Shown piece after piece: positions 46,641 to 57,872 of a DNA stretch of 64,000 nt. The position numbers and the translations under genes are program-made. The notes beneath the pieces were generated by a model, which did no database searches, was not told the DNA's origin, and was given only the letters and a program-made list of their open reading frames with translations. Positions within the stretch are counted from its first letter, which is position 1, and every line of letters starts with the position of its first letter. The stretch is from Pararge aegeria (taxonomy: Eukaryota; Arthropoda; Insecta; Lepidoptera; Nymphalidae). The stretch covers positions 8,236,501 to 8,300,500 of the forward strand of contig NC_053195.1 in assembly GCF_905163445.1 (NCBI RefSeq), written 5' to 3'.

Positions 46641-47082
46641 TACTGAAATATGTAAAAAAAACCTTTTTTTTTATTAGTTTAGAATTTAGATGCGGTCTAC
46701 AGAAAAAGTTGGCGAAATTCCGTCATTTAAATAGCAATTAATTCCAACGAACTCATCAAATTTTTAGTAGCGTTAATACAAACCATGCCCTGAGAGAGTA
46801 GATACCTGTTTGTCTGATGTATTTTTTCCATAAACTCGTATCTACCCTCTGTAACTGCTCTATGGAAGCGCCCTTTGTTCTCGTGTTCCATTGACTGCAC
46901 CACTGTGAATGTTACACTGTTGAAACACCATTGACTGATGCAATTACGATATACATATATATGGACCAAAATGGACATTATCAGAGAATATGTAGCTACC
47001 AAAACTGATGGAAATGCCGATACGTCGCAACAAAGGGTGATAAACGTAGTACCTATGGCCAGTTCATTTATGACAAACATTA

Positions 47083-47290
47083 CACGTCCCACTGCTGGCC
47101 TGTGCCCAGCTCTCTCATAAAAAACACAGTTTTAGAGCATGGACCCACCACTCCAATGCGGGTCGGTGGGCTTTAACGACTATCACCACAATTAGGTGAT
47201 TATAACCGGGACCGGCGGCTTTACGTGCTCTCCGAGGCACGGGGGCTGACACCGCCAGTGGCGTGGATAGAGCGTATGAACAGGGTATGC
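47083..47290 (-). mobile_element. SINE-C, near full length
   Basis: The reverse complement reads 'CCCCCGTGCCTCGGAGAGCA', 'CGTAAAGCCGCCGGTCCCGG', 'TTATAATCACC', 'GATAGTCGTTAAAGCCCACC', 'GACCCGCATTGGAGTGGTGG', 'TGAGAGAGCTGGGCACAGG' and 'CCAGCAGTGGGACGTG', a familiar lepidopteran SINE. The frame on the - strand to 47092 is a shadow. Confidence 0.75.
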
Positions 47291-48589
47291 AAATAATATG
47301 AAATGAATAAAATATCCAGTATTTGTTATAAGAAACTTAAGGAGAGGCATTGTAAGAGTTATAAAAAGCCTACCCTTAATTATTTATAACCCGTACGGGA
47401 GATTTTCTTAAGAAAATACATAATACGCAAATATCAGAACAATAATATTTTTAATATCGAGTAATGTTTTTGTTTTCATGCTTGAAATCATTGTAATTTT
47501 TATCATAAGTATGAATATTTATACAAAGTAAGGCGTAAATTAAGGTACTTAAAAATAATTTAGTCAGTCGAATTTCTTAATTAAAAAAGGCCTATTCACA
47601 GACTCTTTTGAAACTTTCACACATACTTTTACATTGCTTTGAGCTCATGGTGATAATTATACCTACCTTTTCTTTAAACAAAGCTAGGACTCTTTCACTC
47701 CAGGCTAGCATGACCAGAAGGTAATTATCCGGGGTAAGGTTAAAAAATAATCTTCTCCCACAGCTTTATCAACTCTCAGAGTATTGGCGACAAGTGGAAA
47801 TAATGTATATATGCGAATAATAAACAGGGGTAAACTTCTCCTATTGCATGTTCCGTTTTCCAGATATAATTTTTGTCTCCTGCAATAGGACTAACGTGCG
47901 CACCACGAGAAAACTTTGTCTACCCATTATATCGTCTATCTCTATAGTCAAAAAACTAGTTACGAAGAGAAAATTATCTCGTGACACGCATGCTAGTCTA
48001 AAGGCGTAGACATGATTTAACCACCTAAAATTTGTAAGAATGCGGAGCTCAGTTGAACCCTTCTGATTTTCGGATTTACATATCCGTCAAGTCGATAACG
48101 AAATGACCGCCGCACGTTTTTTCTCAAATAGATTTGCTTATGGAATTATAATCTTCCACTTTTTGCCGTTACTTCCAGCTATTTATATTTTTTTAATTTT
48201 TAGTACACTGTAAAAATGTTTTGTTTATGAGCGACTTAACCATAAAATAAGTGAAAATTCTCCTTTAGGGCTACCAAATTTTCTGGAATGAGTTGTATAA
48301 AAATTTAACCACAGGTTACGATGTTTACGTATATAAAACTCCTTCTTCCTTCAAGAACATTGTTGTCAAACCTTTGTATATATTCCGTACTAACCTATGA
48401 GAATTCCAAACGCGCTCTGTTAGAAGATGGCCATAACTCAGCCGCGTATTACTATTATTATTTATGACGTTCAAGCTTCGAAAATATTGAATACATAAAT
48501 ATCACGCAAACACAATTTAAAAAGTCCAATTCCACATTATAAAGCTAACGATACCACAAAAACGTGTCCTGTTATAAAAAAATTAAAAA

Positions 48590-49670
48590 CGTACCCTGTT
48601 AGAAATTATTACGTAAACATCAACCAACGAACGCTCCACCATTAAAACTGCAAGAGGCGACACTTCACAGAGTAAATTAAAACTGCGCTCTAGTTGGAAT
48701 AACCGACACATGTACCATTTGTACCATCCGCGCTTTTATATCTAGGTTTGAAATAAAACAAACGAATGTTAGTTTATTTTTAAGGTTCGTACCAAAATGG
48801 TACGAAAACTGGTAACGTTTTACCAGTATATTTTACAATGTACAAGGGAGGTTTACCAACATCATTTAAATAAGTGTTTCTTAAAATTACATTTTTGTGA
48901 TAAACTTTGATAAATTAATTTTGACCTCGTTAAAATAAAGATTACAATTCTGAAACAAAACTCCGACAGTATTAAAATAAAACTGTTTTTGAATTAAAGC
49001 GATTGTTGTGAGCCCCCTCGTAGTAATTAAAAATCCTTAAGGTACATCTTTGTCCGTCTGTAACAATTTCATATTTACAGTTGTGATAGACAAAGCACGG
49101 ATAGAAACTAATAATATCCTTGTTTTACTTTAAAACTTTAATTTTAATCAGAGGTTTTTATAATATCACATCAAAGGACTACATTTTAGATCTGTTAAAA
49201 ATGTTTTTGTTGTTGCAGCAAATAAATGTACTTTATAAGAGTTGGATGGATCCATTTAGAAATTTCTGGTTTGAAAAAAATAACTGTTCCTTTTTCCTTT
49301 CCTTCCATCCATTTTTTTACTTCATTATAAATTGAGACTATGACACTCATTATAAGTGAAAACGCAATAACATAACTATTAAAAAGTCAAGATTGTTGGC
49401 ACTCGCACGAATTAAAATAGAGCTTTAGTACAAACATTTTCAATTGAACGTATAAAGCGTACATAAAAATACTTGTAAAAAAAACATCAGTAAAACATGT
49501 TTTTAAACTTCATGTTATTTATGATTGTCTTATTAAAAATCCCTACGTAATCACAAGCCTACATTCCACTATTGAAAAGACAAGAGAGTCGGCACTTCAT
49601 GGCGTAAATTAAAACAGAGCTCTTGATGTACCTGCATCGTACCATTTGCGCTATCCACCCTTTATTTCTG
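48590..49670. repeat. Three dispersed copies of repeat H
   Basis: Copies at 48590-48745, 49385-49430 and 49545-49670 share a [CG]GCACT-type block, 'GTAAATTAAAAC[TA]G[CA]GCTCT' and 'GTACCATTTG' or a reduced form ('GAATTAAAATAGAGCTTTAG' in the middle one). Two small palindromes, TTCGTACC/GGTACGAA (about 48784-48804) and ACTGGTAA/TTACCAGT (about 48809-48828), lie between copies 1 and 2. Confidence 0.6.
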
Positions 49671-50412
49671 CTCCATGAAAGTCCTTTTACCGCATCATGG
49701 ATACTTCAGTATGAATGCATTGTTAAGCCATCATGAACGCAGTTCTGTTTCCTTTATTGAATACTAGCAGTATAGCAGCGATGACTTCAAGCAATATTTC
49801 TGTTGTAAAATAGGCTTTTCCACGCAAAATCTATTTTTGTCTATATAGAAATTAGAATTAGTTAAGTGCTTTTAAAGGTTTAAAGCAGCATCTTCATTCT
49901 ACTCCATATATTGTCCTCTAGCTTCATCTGAAAGTTCTATGAAAATTTTGTGCAACAGTTTGCAACATGAGGCTTGACTCGATAGCCAAAAAGAGAGACA
50001 ATTAATTCAAAACTTTTAGTGTTATACTCTACCATTCATATGAATGAGCTGAGTAGGTAGTTATTTTGAAATCATGGAAAGACAGAAATTTAAATTATAA
50101 TTGAATACATATTGTAACAGAAATATATATATATATTGTAAATATTACAGGAAAATATCCAATAAAAACATTCATCTTTATAAAAACATTTAAAAAAGCT
50201 GTAACAAAAAATATTACGGTGATTAAAATAACGATCTAGAAATATTTAGTTACACTAACTGTAGTTTCACTTTCTAACCAAATAAGTTACGAGCGTAAGT
50301 TACTTATTTAAGTGCAGTAATAAAATATATATATTATAATCGAGTAAAAAAAAAATCTCTTCCTTATTTTCTTAAAAAAAACCGTAAATGTATTGATTCT
50401 TATAAAAAAAAA

Positions 50413-50695
50413 ATTATAATAATAATAATATATCTTTATTTCAGACATTTGTCCATATCGTGTTAGTAGAACAAAGAACTTAAACCTATGTTAGTACTTA
50501 ACAACTAAAAAACAGCCTTATTCTATACACAAAATTCCTTATAGTCTACTTATAACACCCCTATAGCGCGTGTGCACACCATCCCAGCTTCCCCAGAGAG
50601 AGCTGTCCAGCCTGAATGCCAGTGTACTGAGGAGGGTGTTGGTGCTGCTCACGAGCCTGCTCATCATAGACGCCGCACGCTTACGGATGATAAAT
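50413..50695 (-). mobile_element. LINE 3' end with intact C-terminal frame
   Basis: Read on the - strand: an open frame (50539-50688), then a ~115-nt 3' UTR ending in AAATAAAGATATA and (TTA)n. The terminal TATATCTTTATTTCAGAC on the + strand is the standard start of this repeat in reverse. It is 5'-truncated; no target duplication was identified in the surrounding poly-A/(AAT) DNA. Confidence 0.7.
50539..50688 (-). pseudogene. LINE-encoded C-terminal peptide (SSTNTLLSTLAFRLDSSLW type)
   Basis: The frame IRKRAASMMSRLV, SSTNTLLSTLAFRLDSSLW, GSWDGVHTRYRGVISRL ends in a TAA. I recall this string as the end of a lepidopteran LINE ORF. Only about 49 codons remain and no stop interrupts them, so the copy is relatively young. 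Lacking reverse transcriptase and endonuclease, it cannot act alone. Confidence 0.6.
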
Positions 50696-50954
50696 GATTA
50701 ATACATGAGCTAAATATGTAGCTAATTGTCTAGATTGTAAGTAAAAAAAATATGTACGAAATTTCAAAGCGCATTCCGTCAATTAAACATTTCGATGCTT
50801 GATTCATCGTTTCTTAAATTGCTAAATCGATCGATCAAATTCATCAATCAGTGCCTGTGTGGCAATTGAAATATAAAATTACTTACATTGAATAAGAAAC
50901 AATCTACCGTTAAAGCACAAGGAATTTAATAAAACGCTGATAAAATTCGTAACA

Positions 50955-51050
50955 AAATTGGCGTATCGTATGGCACTAGCTAGATTGATTGATCTCGTTA
51001 AGCCCCGTCAGATACGATCCCTCAAAGGACTGTCAATACTGACTGCACTG
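50955..51050 (+). repeat. Duplicated block P, copy 1
   Basis: It contains 'TGATTGATCTCGTTAAGCCC' and 'ACGATCCCTCAAAGGACTG'. A related block lies at 51925-52030. One frame reads MALARLIDLVKPRQIRSLKG. Confidence 0.55.
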
Positions 51051-51174
51051 TATTCATAGAGGCTTCAAACTTTCGGATACATCTTTCGGCATCCCTGCTA
51101 CTATTATAAATGCAAAAGTGGCTTTATTAATTAGTTGTGTGTATTAACAGAGTAACATCAATAAACTATAACCG

Positions 51175-51290
51175 TCCACTGCTCCCTCCCAAAGGGAGAG
51201 TTTGCCCATAATCACCACGCTGGGTAAATTGGCAGTAGATGCTAGCAGTAGCACAGAGGACTCGAGAAGAGGAGCACTGAGATTGTTCTT
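51175..51290 (+). repeat. Interspersed module K, copy 2
   Basis: 'ATCACCACGCTGGGTAAATT', 'GGCAGTAGATGCTAGCAGTA', 'GCACAGAGGACTCGAG', preceded by 'CCGTCCACTGCTCCCTCCC'. Same order as 10997-11096. Confidence 0.45.
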
Positions 51291-51397
51291 TGTTCATAGA
51301 GATTATTCAGGGGCTGGGAAATAGCAAAGATTACTTTTAATTTCGATAAATGTAAGAAAATCCCTCAGAAACATTGCATATAAAAGAGTTCGTGACC

Positions 51398-51426
51398 ACT
51401 TTTGCGTGTATACCACACGCAAAAGT
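51398..51426. repeat. 12-bp perfect inverted repeat
   Basis: ACTTTTGCGTGT, ATACC, ACACGCAAAAGT. Confidence 0.8.
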
Positions 51427-51924
51427 TGTCGCGATCTTATTTAACGTAGCGATAACATAACTTTTTTCTTGATCGAGATCAACACCTGCGAAGGTTAGAT
51501 ACGTTGAATATTTTGATAGCTATTTAGACCAAACCTAATTGTTAGTACAGTAGTAGTAGTTTTTGTTACAGCTCATGCAAGGAATCTATATCGCCATGGT
51601 TATTTGTGCTGCCAAGTACAAGTACATGGTTACTGCTCCGATGATATTAGGCATATAGCTTACCCCTTTAAATTGATGAATACATAGAGAAAGTGTCGCT
51701 AGGACGTGTTCCTCGAATGCCCTTCGAACCATTACTCTGTTTATAGGCTATGGTTTTCCAGTTACCATAAGGGTCCTCAAATATTACTATTATAAACCCT
51801 TTTTATTTGAACCTTACTCAAAGTACAATAGTTGACCAATGGACAACCTTTTCAAGCAATGACGTAATGTGTTATATCAAACATCGATAACATCTGTTAA
51901 ATAAGCTGCACGCTGTCAGTTGAT

Positions 51925-52030
51925 AAAGCAAATACAAAACAAAATATCCGGTCGCAGATCCAATGGCATTGGCCTGATTGATCTCGTTAAACGCTGTCGG
52001 GATCGATCCCTCAAAGGATTGCTATATTTG
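51925..52030 (+). repeat. Duplicated block P, copy 2
   Basis: It contains 'CTGATTGATCTCGTTAAACG' and 'GATCGATCCCTCAAAGGATT'. The frame reads NGIGLIDLVKRCRDRSLKG, parallel to copy 1 (LIDLVK..., RSLKGL in both). The open frame runs from 51920 to 52117. Confidence 0.55.
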
Positions 52031-52117
52031 TCCAGCCATGAATCTACCGTGATAAATCTTTCGACGAACGCTAACTGCTCTTTGATTCTATATTTAGACA
52101 AGTTTGGAGAGATATAA

Positions 52118-55100
52118 TTAAATCTTTTGAACGCTTTTCATCGCTTTAATCCTCATTAATTGGACATCTAAAATAAAAGTTTAATAGCAAGTACCAAATA
52201 CCGATTAGACGAATCTAAAATTATATTTATTTATTCAACTTTCTTATAAGTATGTATAGATTATAGAATTGGATAAGATAAAATCGATTCGTTTTAAAAT
52301 ACAAGGACATTTCTTACGACATATTCTTTCTTCATATTGATTACAGTCAGTGTAACGATGGTATAAATGATTTAAAAAAGTATTTAAAGTTTTAATAAAT
52401 AGGATATAATACTATTGCGTAAATTCCGAGGGATTTACGTTTGCTTTGTGTTGTCTTCTTATCAGAAGTCTTTACCAAATTTATAAGTGACTTCCCTTAT
52501 GTCGCCTATCAAACAACAGAGATTAATTAAAAGTTCGAATTTAGAAATACCTTGTTTAGGAAACGCAGTACTCTGAGTATGATGATTTCGAACTCCGCGT
52601 CACGGTGATACGCAGTGGTATTACTAGCCCCTTAAAACAGAGGCGCCCCATGTATAATCATACATTCACATATCCACACGTAACATAAGTAACTATGTAA
52701 AACTAAATCCATAGGTAATTATTTAGTGCCTAATTTACTTTAAGTTTTAAACTTTTAAAGAACTATCCTTTACCTTCGCAACGCGATGCACTGCAGGCAA
52801 ATTTTCAAAGCTCGCAAACTAACCGAACAGATATCAGTCGTACAATTTAAATATTTTATTATTATGTGTCTGATATGTGAGTAAAAGTGCAAATACTCGG
52901 ACATTTTTTTTCATTGGAACCATTAGCGGATACAGAATGTCATCAAGGTTTCAAATTAAAAATTGATAGTTCACAAATAAACATCGTAGCGGATAAGGCC
53001 GATACCTCATTACAACACATAAGTCTGAAGCAAATTGGATATTCACCAAAAGGTTCATAATGATTTCATGCCGATGCTGAGGGAGGCTGGCTGACTGATT
53101 TTACGATTAATAGAGGATTAAAAATTACCGCTTTGAAACCAGCGGTTGTGGTTATTAGTTTGTTTCCAAATATGAAGAATGTTCCAGATTTGTTGTGCTG
53201 CCCCACATAGCGTGGAATAAGGGCAATAAGATTTTGATTCTAGTCAGATGAAGGTATCTAATAACTATATTTCGTTAACTTAAATCTAACAACGAGGGTT
53301 TCATTGCTTTACTTATCATTAATATCGGAAGTCACCACTCTCTCCTGTAAATCGCACATAATATATAAGAGTCCGAAACAGATGCTAGCGTGTACGCAGG
53401 AATCTTTTACAATGAAAGCAAATTTCAATCAGTGTCCTATCCGTGCTGAGATCCATGTACATAATAGAATGAAGTCTCACAGAGTAGTTCCCAGACTGTA
53501 CCCAGTCATTTAATAAGCGTCCCGACAGACTCGATTGTTAGCTTGTCTGGCCCTTTATTCATTTGAATACCTACCATGGCAAGTCTGAATACGTTATTTA
53601 TTATCTAACTCTTCTATTTCGTGCTTACACACTTTCATTCATATGTTCTTAACGTATAAGTTTGTATTATAATTGGTTATCTGTTTATAACTAATACCAG
53701 ATTAGCAAATATATAAATAGTAAGATAGCCTAATCACATGTTACTAAGTAAAACATTTTTTTCGATCAAAAAAGTAGCGCATATATGCAGCTTTGTTTAT
53801 TTAGGTATGTCTACTGCAGATTAATCTGTATTAAACGGTAAAAAATCTTGGGGCTTATAATACTTGTAGTTGAGTTGTAGAGGAAAGCTGGAGTCCTTTC
53901 CTTCTTTTGTTAAAATGTTGAAATAACCATCAAAATAGTAGTTAAAGCAAAAGCCAAATTTTTATCTCCACTAAATTTTTAAGCAAAAAATGCCTCATTA
54001 TTCTGAATAACCGATGAGACCAGACTAGAAGTACATATGTACAAATTATTAGACCAAATTCATTTTAGTTCGGTTTAGCTGTTAATGCCTGTCCATCTAC
54101 TAAATCAAGCTCAGGGCGTTAGTTTATACAAGGAACAAATAGATACTCTTTCATATATTCTAATATCCGGATAGGTACAGTTTCAAGAATTAATGACCAG
54201 CAATCTAAATGTTCTATGTTCATCGCTTGCATGGCCTAGCTCAGCCGCAAACCACAAAGTATGTCTTATGATCATCCGGGTGCGCATTGCAAACCAACTT
54301 TCCTACTAATGGTGTATTGTCAGAGACCACAGCCTCCTTGTAGTGGTCAACTCTCCCTATTAATGACCCACTACTGGACGATCTCTCTCTTAAGATCGTG
54401 ACATGACCGGATTTGATTTCAGTAATTTTCATTTTTTATCCCAAAATTTTAATAGATAGCCACGTAAACAAAGACAAACGTACTAACGTAAGTCTATACT
54501 TATAATACAACTGTAATGGATTGGATTCTGTACATTGAAGATATTTTAAAAATGTATTTTTTTTAGGGCAATATGAGAGTAGGTCCTCGGGACGGGCATT
54601 TGCGATTGGCAATATTTACGTGATCGAAGACAAAACAGATTTATTATTCGCCCCCCCAAATCGATAAATCGAATCTCCAAAGCTAAGACGAAATACGAAT
54701 GACAACAAAACCTTACCTCATTAGAGCTTCATAGAAAATGAAGATGGTAATGGAATATGAAGCTAAAATTCTAATTTAGTGCTATCAGAACAAACCCGCC
54801 AACAAAGAAAAGTAATAACTAAGTCTCCAAAGTTCCACTTCAGCTTTTACTGATCTTGTGACTAGCGTAGTTTCGATGGTAATCGTGCCAGCGTGTTTCT
54901 ATGTCTCCTTGTGATACTTTCTACTTACTACCCTATTAATAGACGGATAGGGTTCAACTTAGCTTGAATGTTAGCAGACATAATATGAGTTTTATTGTAT
55001 AAATAGCCCGCAAGATTTACGTCATCAACGTTTTTGTATAAGGAAATCTATTTTTTGGTATCTACGCAGATGGTACTTGGTACAACCTTACCTCTACAAC

Positions 55101-55320
55101 CAGGTATAAGTTTTTTTTATTTTAAAATCATATAATATTTAGTAGACCTTTACATTTATCTCTTATTTGTTAATAACGTCACGCTTCGCTGAGCTCAGTT
55201 TGATATCGATTCCCCTTTCAGGGGGAACAGAAATAATTTGCAAGCAATCTTACTTAGAAAAACTCATAACATTGTGTAAAAAAATTAAAATTAATCTCTC
55301 TTTCTACTCTTGAGTTTTGC
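52118..55320. other. Mostly featureless; SINE tail at 53170-53235
   Basis: 'TTTGTTGTGCTGCCCCACAT' followed by 'AGCGTGGAATAAGGGCAA' is a familiar end of a lepidopteran SINE. The remaining 3 kb has no feature I can support. Confidence 0.4.
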
Positions 55321-55321
55321 A

Positions 55322-55545
55322 AACAAGTCTTAGTCGGTAGGGTGGTAACTAGCCACGGCCAAAGCCTCCCACCCGACAAAATTTATTTTATATCAGCAAT
55401 AATATATCTGCATGCCTGAAAGATCAAAATATTCTCAAAGGTATGTGAACTCTACCAATCTTCACTTGTGGACTACGGCCTAAACTCTTCTCATTTTTAA
55501 AAGAGACCCGTGGCTTATTTGGAGCTGGTAATAGATGATGAATAA
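55322..55545 (+). mobile_element. Module L copy 2 followed by a degraded SINE-B
   Basis: 'GGGTGGTAACTAGCCACGGC' then 'CAAAGCCTCCCACC' resembles 12918-12985. From about 55410, 'TGCATGCCTGAAAGATC', 'AAAGGTATGTGAACTCTACC' and 'GTGGACTACGGCCTAAACTC' are SINE-B body, ending in TAGATGATGAATAAATAAA. Confidence 0.6.
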
Positions 55546-57041
55546 ATAAACGAAATCCTCTTATATAATCCCCGTTTATGGATATAAAAAATGCTTTTGC
55601 CTTCACATTCAAACATCAAAAATTATCGCATACGCGATAAACATGGCCCATTTTCCGGAATCATTTTTCACAACAAAAACCTTCATGCGAGGCACATTTA
55701 CCCAGAAAAGTTCGGTTTTGTTTAACTCTAAATGGGCTTTACGACGGCTGTACCGCTGACAGTAAACCGCATGCGAATAATCGCTTTTGTGATAGGTGCA
55801 CCACTGATACCTATGACAAATTCTATGTAATTTTATACATCCCTCGGTTACAGCAGTACATTACAGTATTAAAAATATCCGCTATAGTGAGTAGGAATGC
55901 GCATCGCGCATTTTAAGGAAATAAGAAATGAACAGCTATCCTAACAAATAAACCCTCTTCTCTCCGTCATTGGTAGTTTTAATACATAAGTATCTGATAC
56001 CTTATTTTAGCTGAATTCAGACAACGCAAGCCCTATATTCCAGCTACAAAAAATGTCTCTATTGTTGTAACACAATCGCATTTCATCCTACTATTCATTA
56101 TTCAATAGGTGTAACATTCAATAGCCACATTATGCAGCCCACGGCTTTTGGAAGTATATCCGAGGGGATAAATGAAGATTAATTAGATTATTTTGCGTTT
56201 TGGATGCCAACTTGACGATTGTCTAGTAGCCGACAAAAACGTGCTAGAGAAATAATAGGATTTATTTGTAGTTTACACTGTTGCGTAAAACCTAGATTAC
56301 GACCTAGATTATTTTCTCACAAATAAAAAAACTATTTTGCAAAGGAAACTACCCTACGCTTTTTAACAGTAGACAATATATATAGCAGCTTTTTCATTCT
56401 TTTATTTAAAAGCAACTAATTTTTTTTGAAAATTTATATGATACTTGTAAATGTGAAGTATGTATGCTTGATTGTTTGTTACCCCTTATGAAGTACCCCT
56501 TTATTTAATAAATCTATATTTTAAACCAAATAATATAAAGTAACTCATAAAATACGTATCGCATTGACTCTCAAAAATGTTCAAATCTTAAGTTAATTAA
56601 AAACAAAGGTATAATTTTTTTAGGCAGTAAATTAAGGGAAAATTAATTATTGTCATTACAAAAAAAATATACATAAAGTAAATTGAAGTAAATAAAGCAA
56701 GGAATTTATTTAAACGCTATTATGTATTGTAAAGAAGTACAAACACGCATACAAATCATAACCACGAGTTTCAAATCTAGGGCAAGCACTTCTGGCTTTC
56801 TGTTGTGAGTACTAAAGTGTCTTGGAAGTTAAGAAACGTGCAACCTGCCAACCTAAAATGGGGCACGGCTATGGAGAGGTCCTTCTATATTTTTTTTTTA
56901 TCTTAGCAAGGCGACTTTAATTAAGGTAAATTAAAAAAAGTATTCATCTCAGAAAAACAGCAACCGGGTAGCTTTATTACACACTTTGATAATTACTTTT
57001 TTTTTTCTGGAAACACGTTATGTTAAAATCATTTGTAGGCG
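55546..57041. other. No recognisable feature
   Basis: AT-rich presumed intronic DNA. Confidence 0.35.
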
Positions 57042-57173
57042 AAGCAGCGTTGGTCGACCCCAATGAGGTGGACAGACATTAAACTGGGAGCTGCTGGAGA
57101 TAAGCGACCATGGACTTTGAAACTCTCTAAAAGACCTATGTCCAGTAGTGGACGTCAATTGGTTGATATGAGT
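57042..57173 (+). mobile_element. RTE-type LINE 3' end (relic)
   Basis: Frame fragments read SVGRPQ (with WTDIKLG in the next frame) and, at the end, TYVQ, a stop, WTSIG, stop. This is the same C-terminus as at 789-880, here slightly longer and with frame shifts. The 'VGRP...WTDDI' segment is the usual upstream part. It lies about 200 bp before the short exon. Confidence 0.7.
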
Positions 57174-57379
57174 ATGATAGACTAATCACTTTACTAGGGA
57201 ATTAGTTATTAGGACAAAACACTAATAACTCGAATTTTCCGTTGACTGACTAAGAAACATTGAAAAACAAAGACATGATACTACACTATACGAGATTCCT
57301 TTTATTAAAGAACAATTGATAAATTTTAAGTTGTTTTATGAAATAACTAGGTTTAAATTATTTATCTTTTTATTTGCAG

Positions 57380-57407
57380 ATCGCTACAAACCGCGACCGA
57401 CTTATTG
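57380..57407 (+). CDS. Unrecognised split gene, coding exon 2 (28 nt)
   Basis: A strong polypyrimidine acceptor (TTATCTTTTTATTTGCAG, AG at 57378-57379) and the donor GTAAGT (57408) bound 28 nt. Joined to exon 1 (one base carried over), it reads D RYKPRPTY and leaves TG as the first two bases of the next codon, so the next residue would be Trp or Cys unless the next exon begins with A. No stop arises across the junction, and the frame that exon 1 predicts is the open one. The exon is GC-rich for the region. It is unusually short and sits between an RTE relic and SINE copies. Confidence 0.5.
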
Positions 57408-57459
57408 GTAAGTCACAAAAAACTGCACTAATCTTTTGCTTAAACTGTTGTAAAAACAT

Positions 57460-57590
57460 CTCAGAGCCGACCCACCCGCATTGGAGCAGCGTGTTGGTTC
57501 TAAGCTCTTGAACAATCTCTTCTATGAGAGAAAAAGAATGTGCCCAGCATTAGGACGTTAATAAGCTGCGGATGATGAAAGATGATACAG
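57460..57590 (+). mobile_element. SINE-C 3' region
   Basis: 'GACCCACCCGCATTGGAGCA', 'GCGTGTTGGTTCTAAGCTC', 'CTCTTCTATGAGAGAAAAAG', 'TGTGCCCAGCATTAGGACG' and 'TTAATAAGCTGCGGATGATG'. It begins only about 50 bp after the short exon's donor. Confidence 0.75.
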
Positions 57591-57599
57591 TTTTTGTAT

Positions 57600-57872
57600 G
57601 TAATAAAATAAAAAATAAAAACCTCATCCCTACAATTGACGACCAGGGCAGCAAAACTGCTTTCGGAGACCAAGGCTGTGGGTTTGATTCCCACAACTGG
57701 AAAATGTCTGTGTGACGAACATGAATGTTTTCCGGTATCTGGGTGTCAATCTGTATATTATAAGTATTTAAATATATTATTCATAAAATAATAATCAGTT
57801 ATCTTAGTACCCATAGCACAAGCTATGCTTACTTTGGGGCCAGATGGCGTTGTGCGTATTGTCATAGTATAA
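57600..57872 (+). mobile_element. SINE-A, full length
   Basis: tRNA-like head with box B 'GGGTTTGATTCCCACAACTG' (one change from GGTTCGATTCC), then 'CATGAATGTTTTCCGGTATC', 'ATTATAAGTATTTAAATA', 'CTTAGTACCCATAGCACAAG', 'CTATGCTTACTTTGGGGCCA' and 'GTATTGTCATAGTATAA'. Box A is degraded ('TTGACGACCAGGGCAGC'). The open frame on the - strand to 57694 is a shadow. Confidence 0.8.

Larger units (their letters stand above)
19391..57379 (+). other. Putative 38-kb intron of the split gene
   Basis: The 5' end is GTAAGT (19391) and the 3' end is TTTATCTTTTTATTTGCAG (to 57379). It is filled with AT-rich DNA and the repeats listed separately. About 19.4-27 kb is poor in recognisable repeats and 30-52 kb is repeat-rich. 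I saw no other segment inside with good acceptor, donor and matching phase, but short alternative exons could be missed. Confidence 0.5.

Noticed and set aside
46727..47092. 121-codon - frame
   Set aside because: It overlaps the end of SINE-C, starts within it, and shows no family motif or splice support; read as chance.
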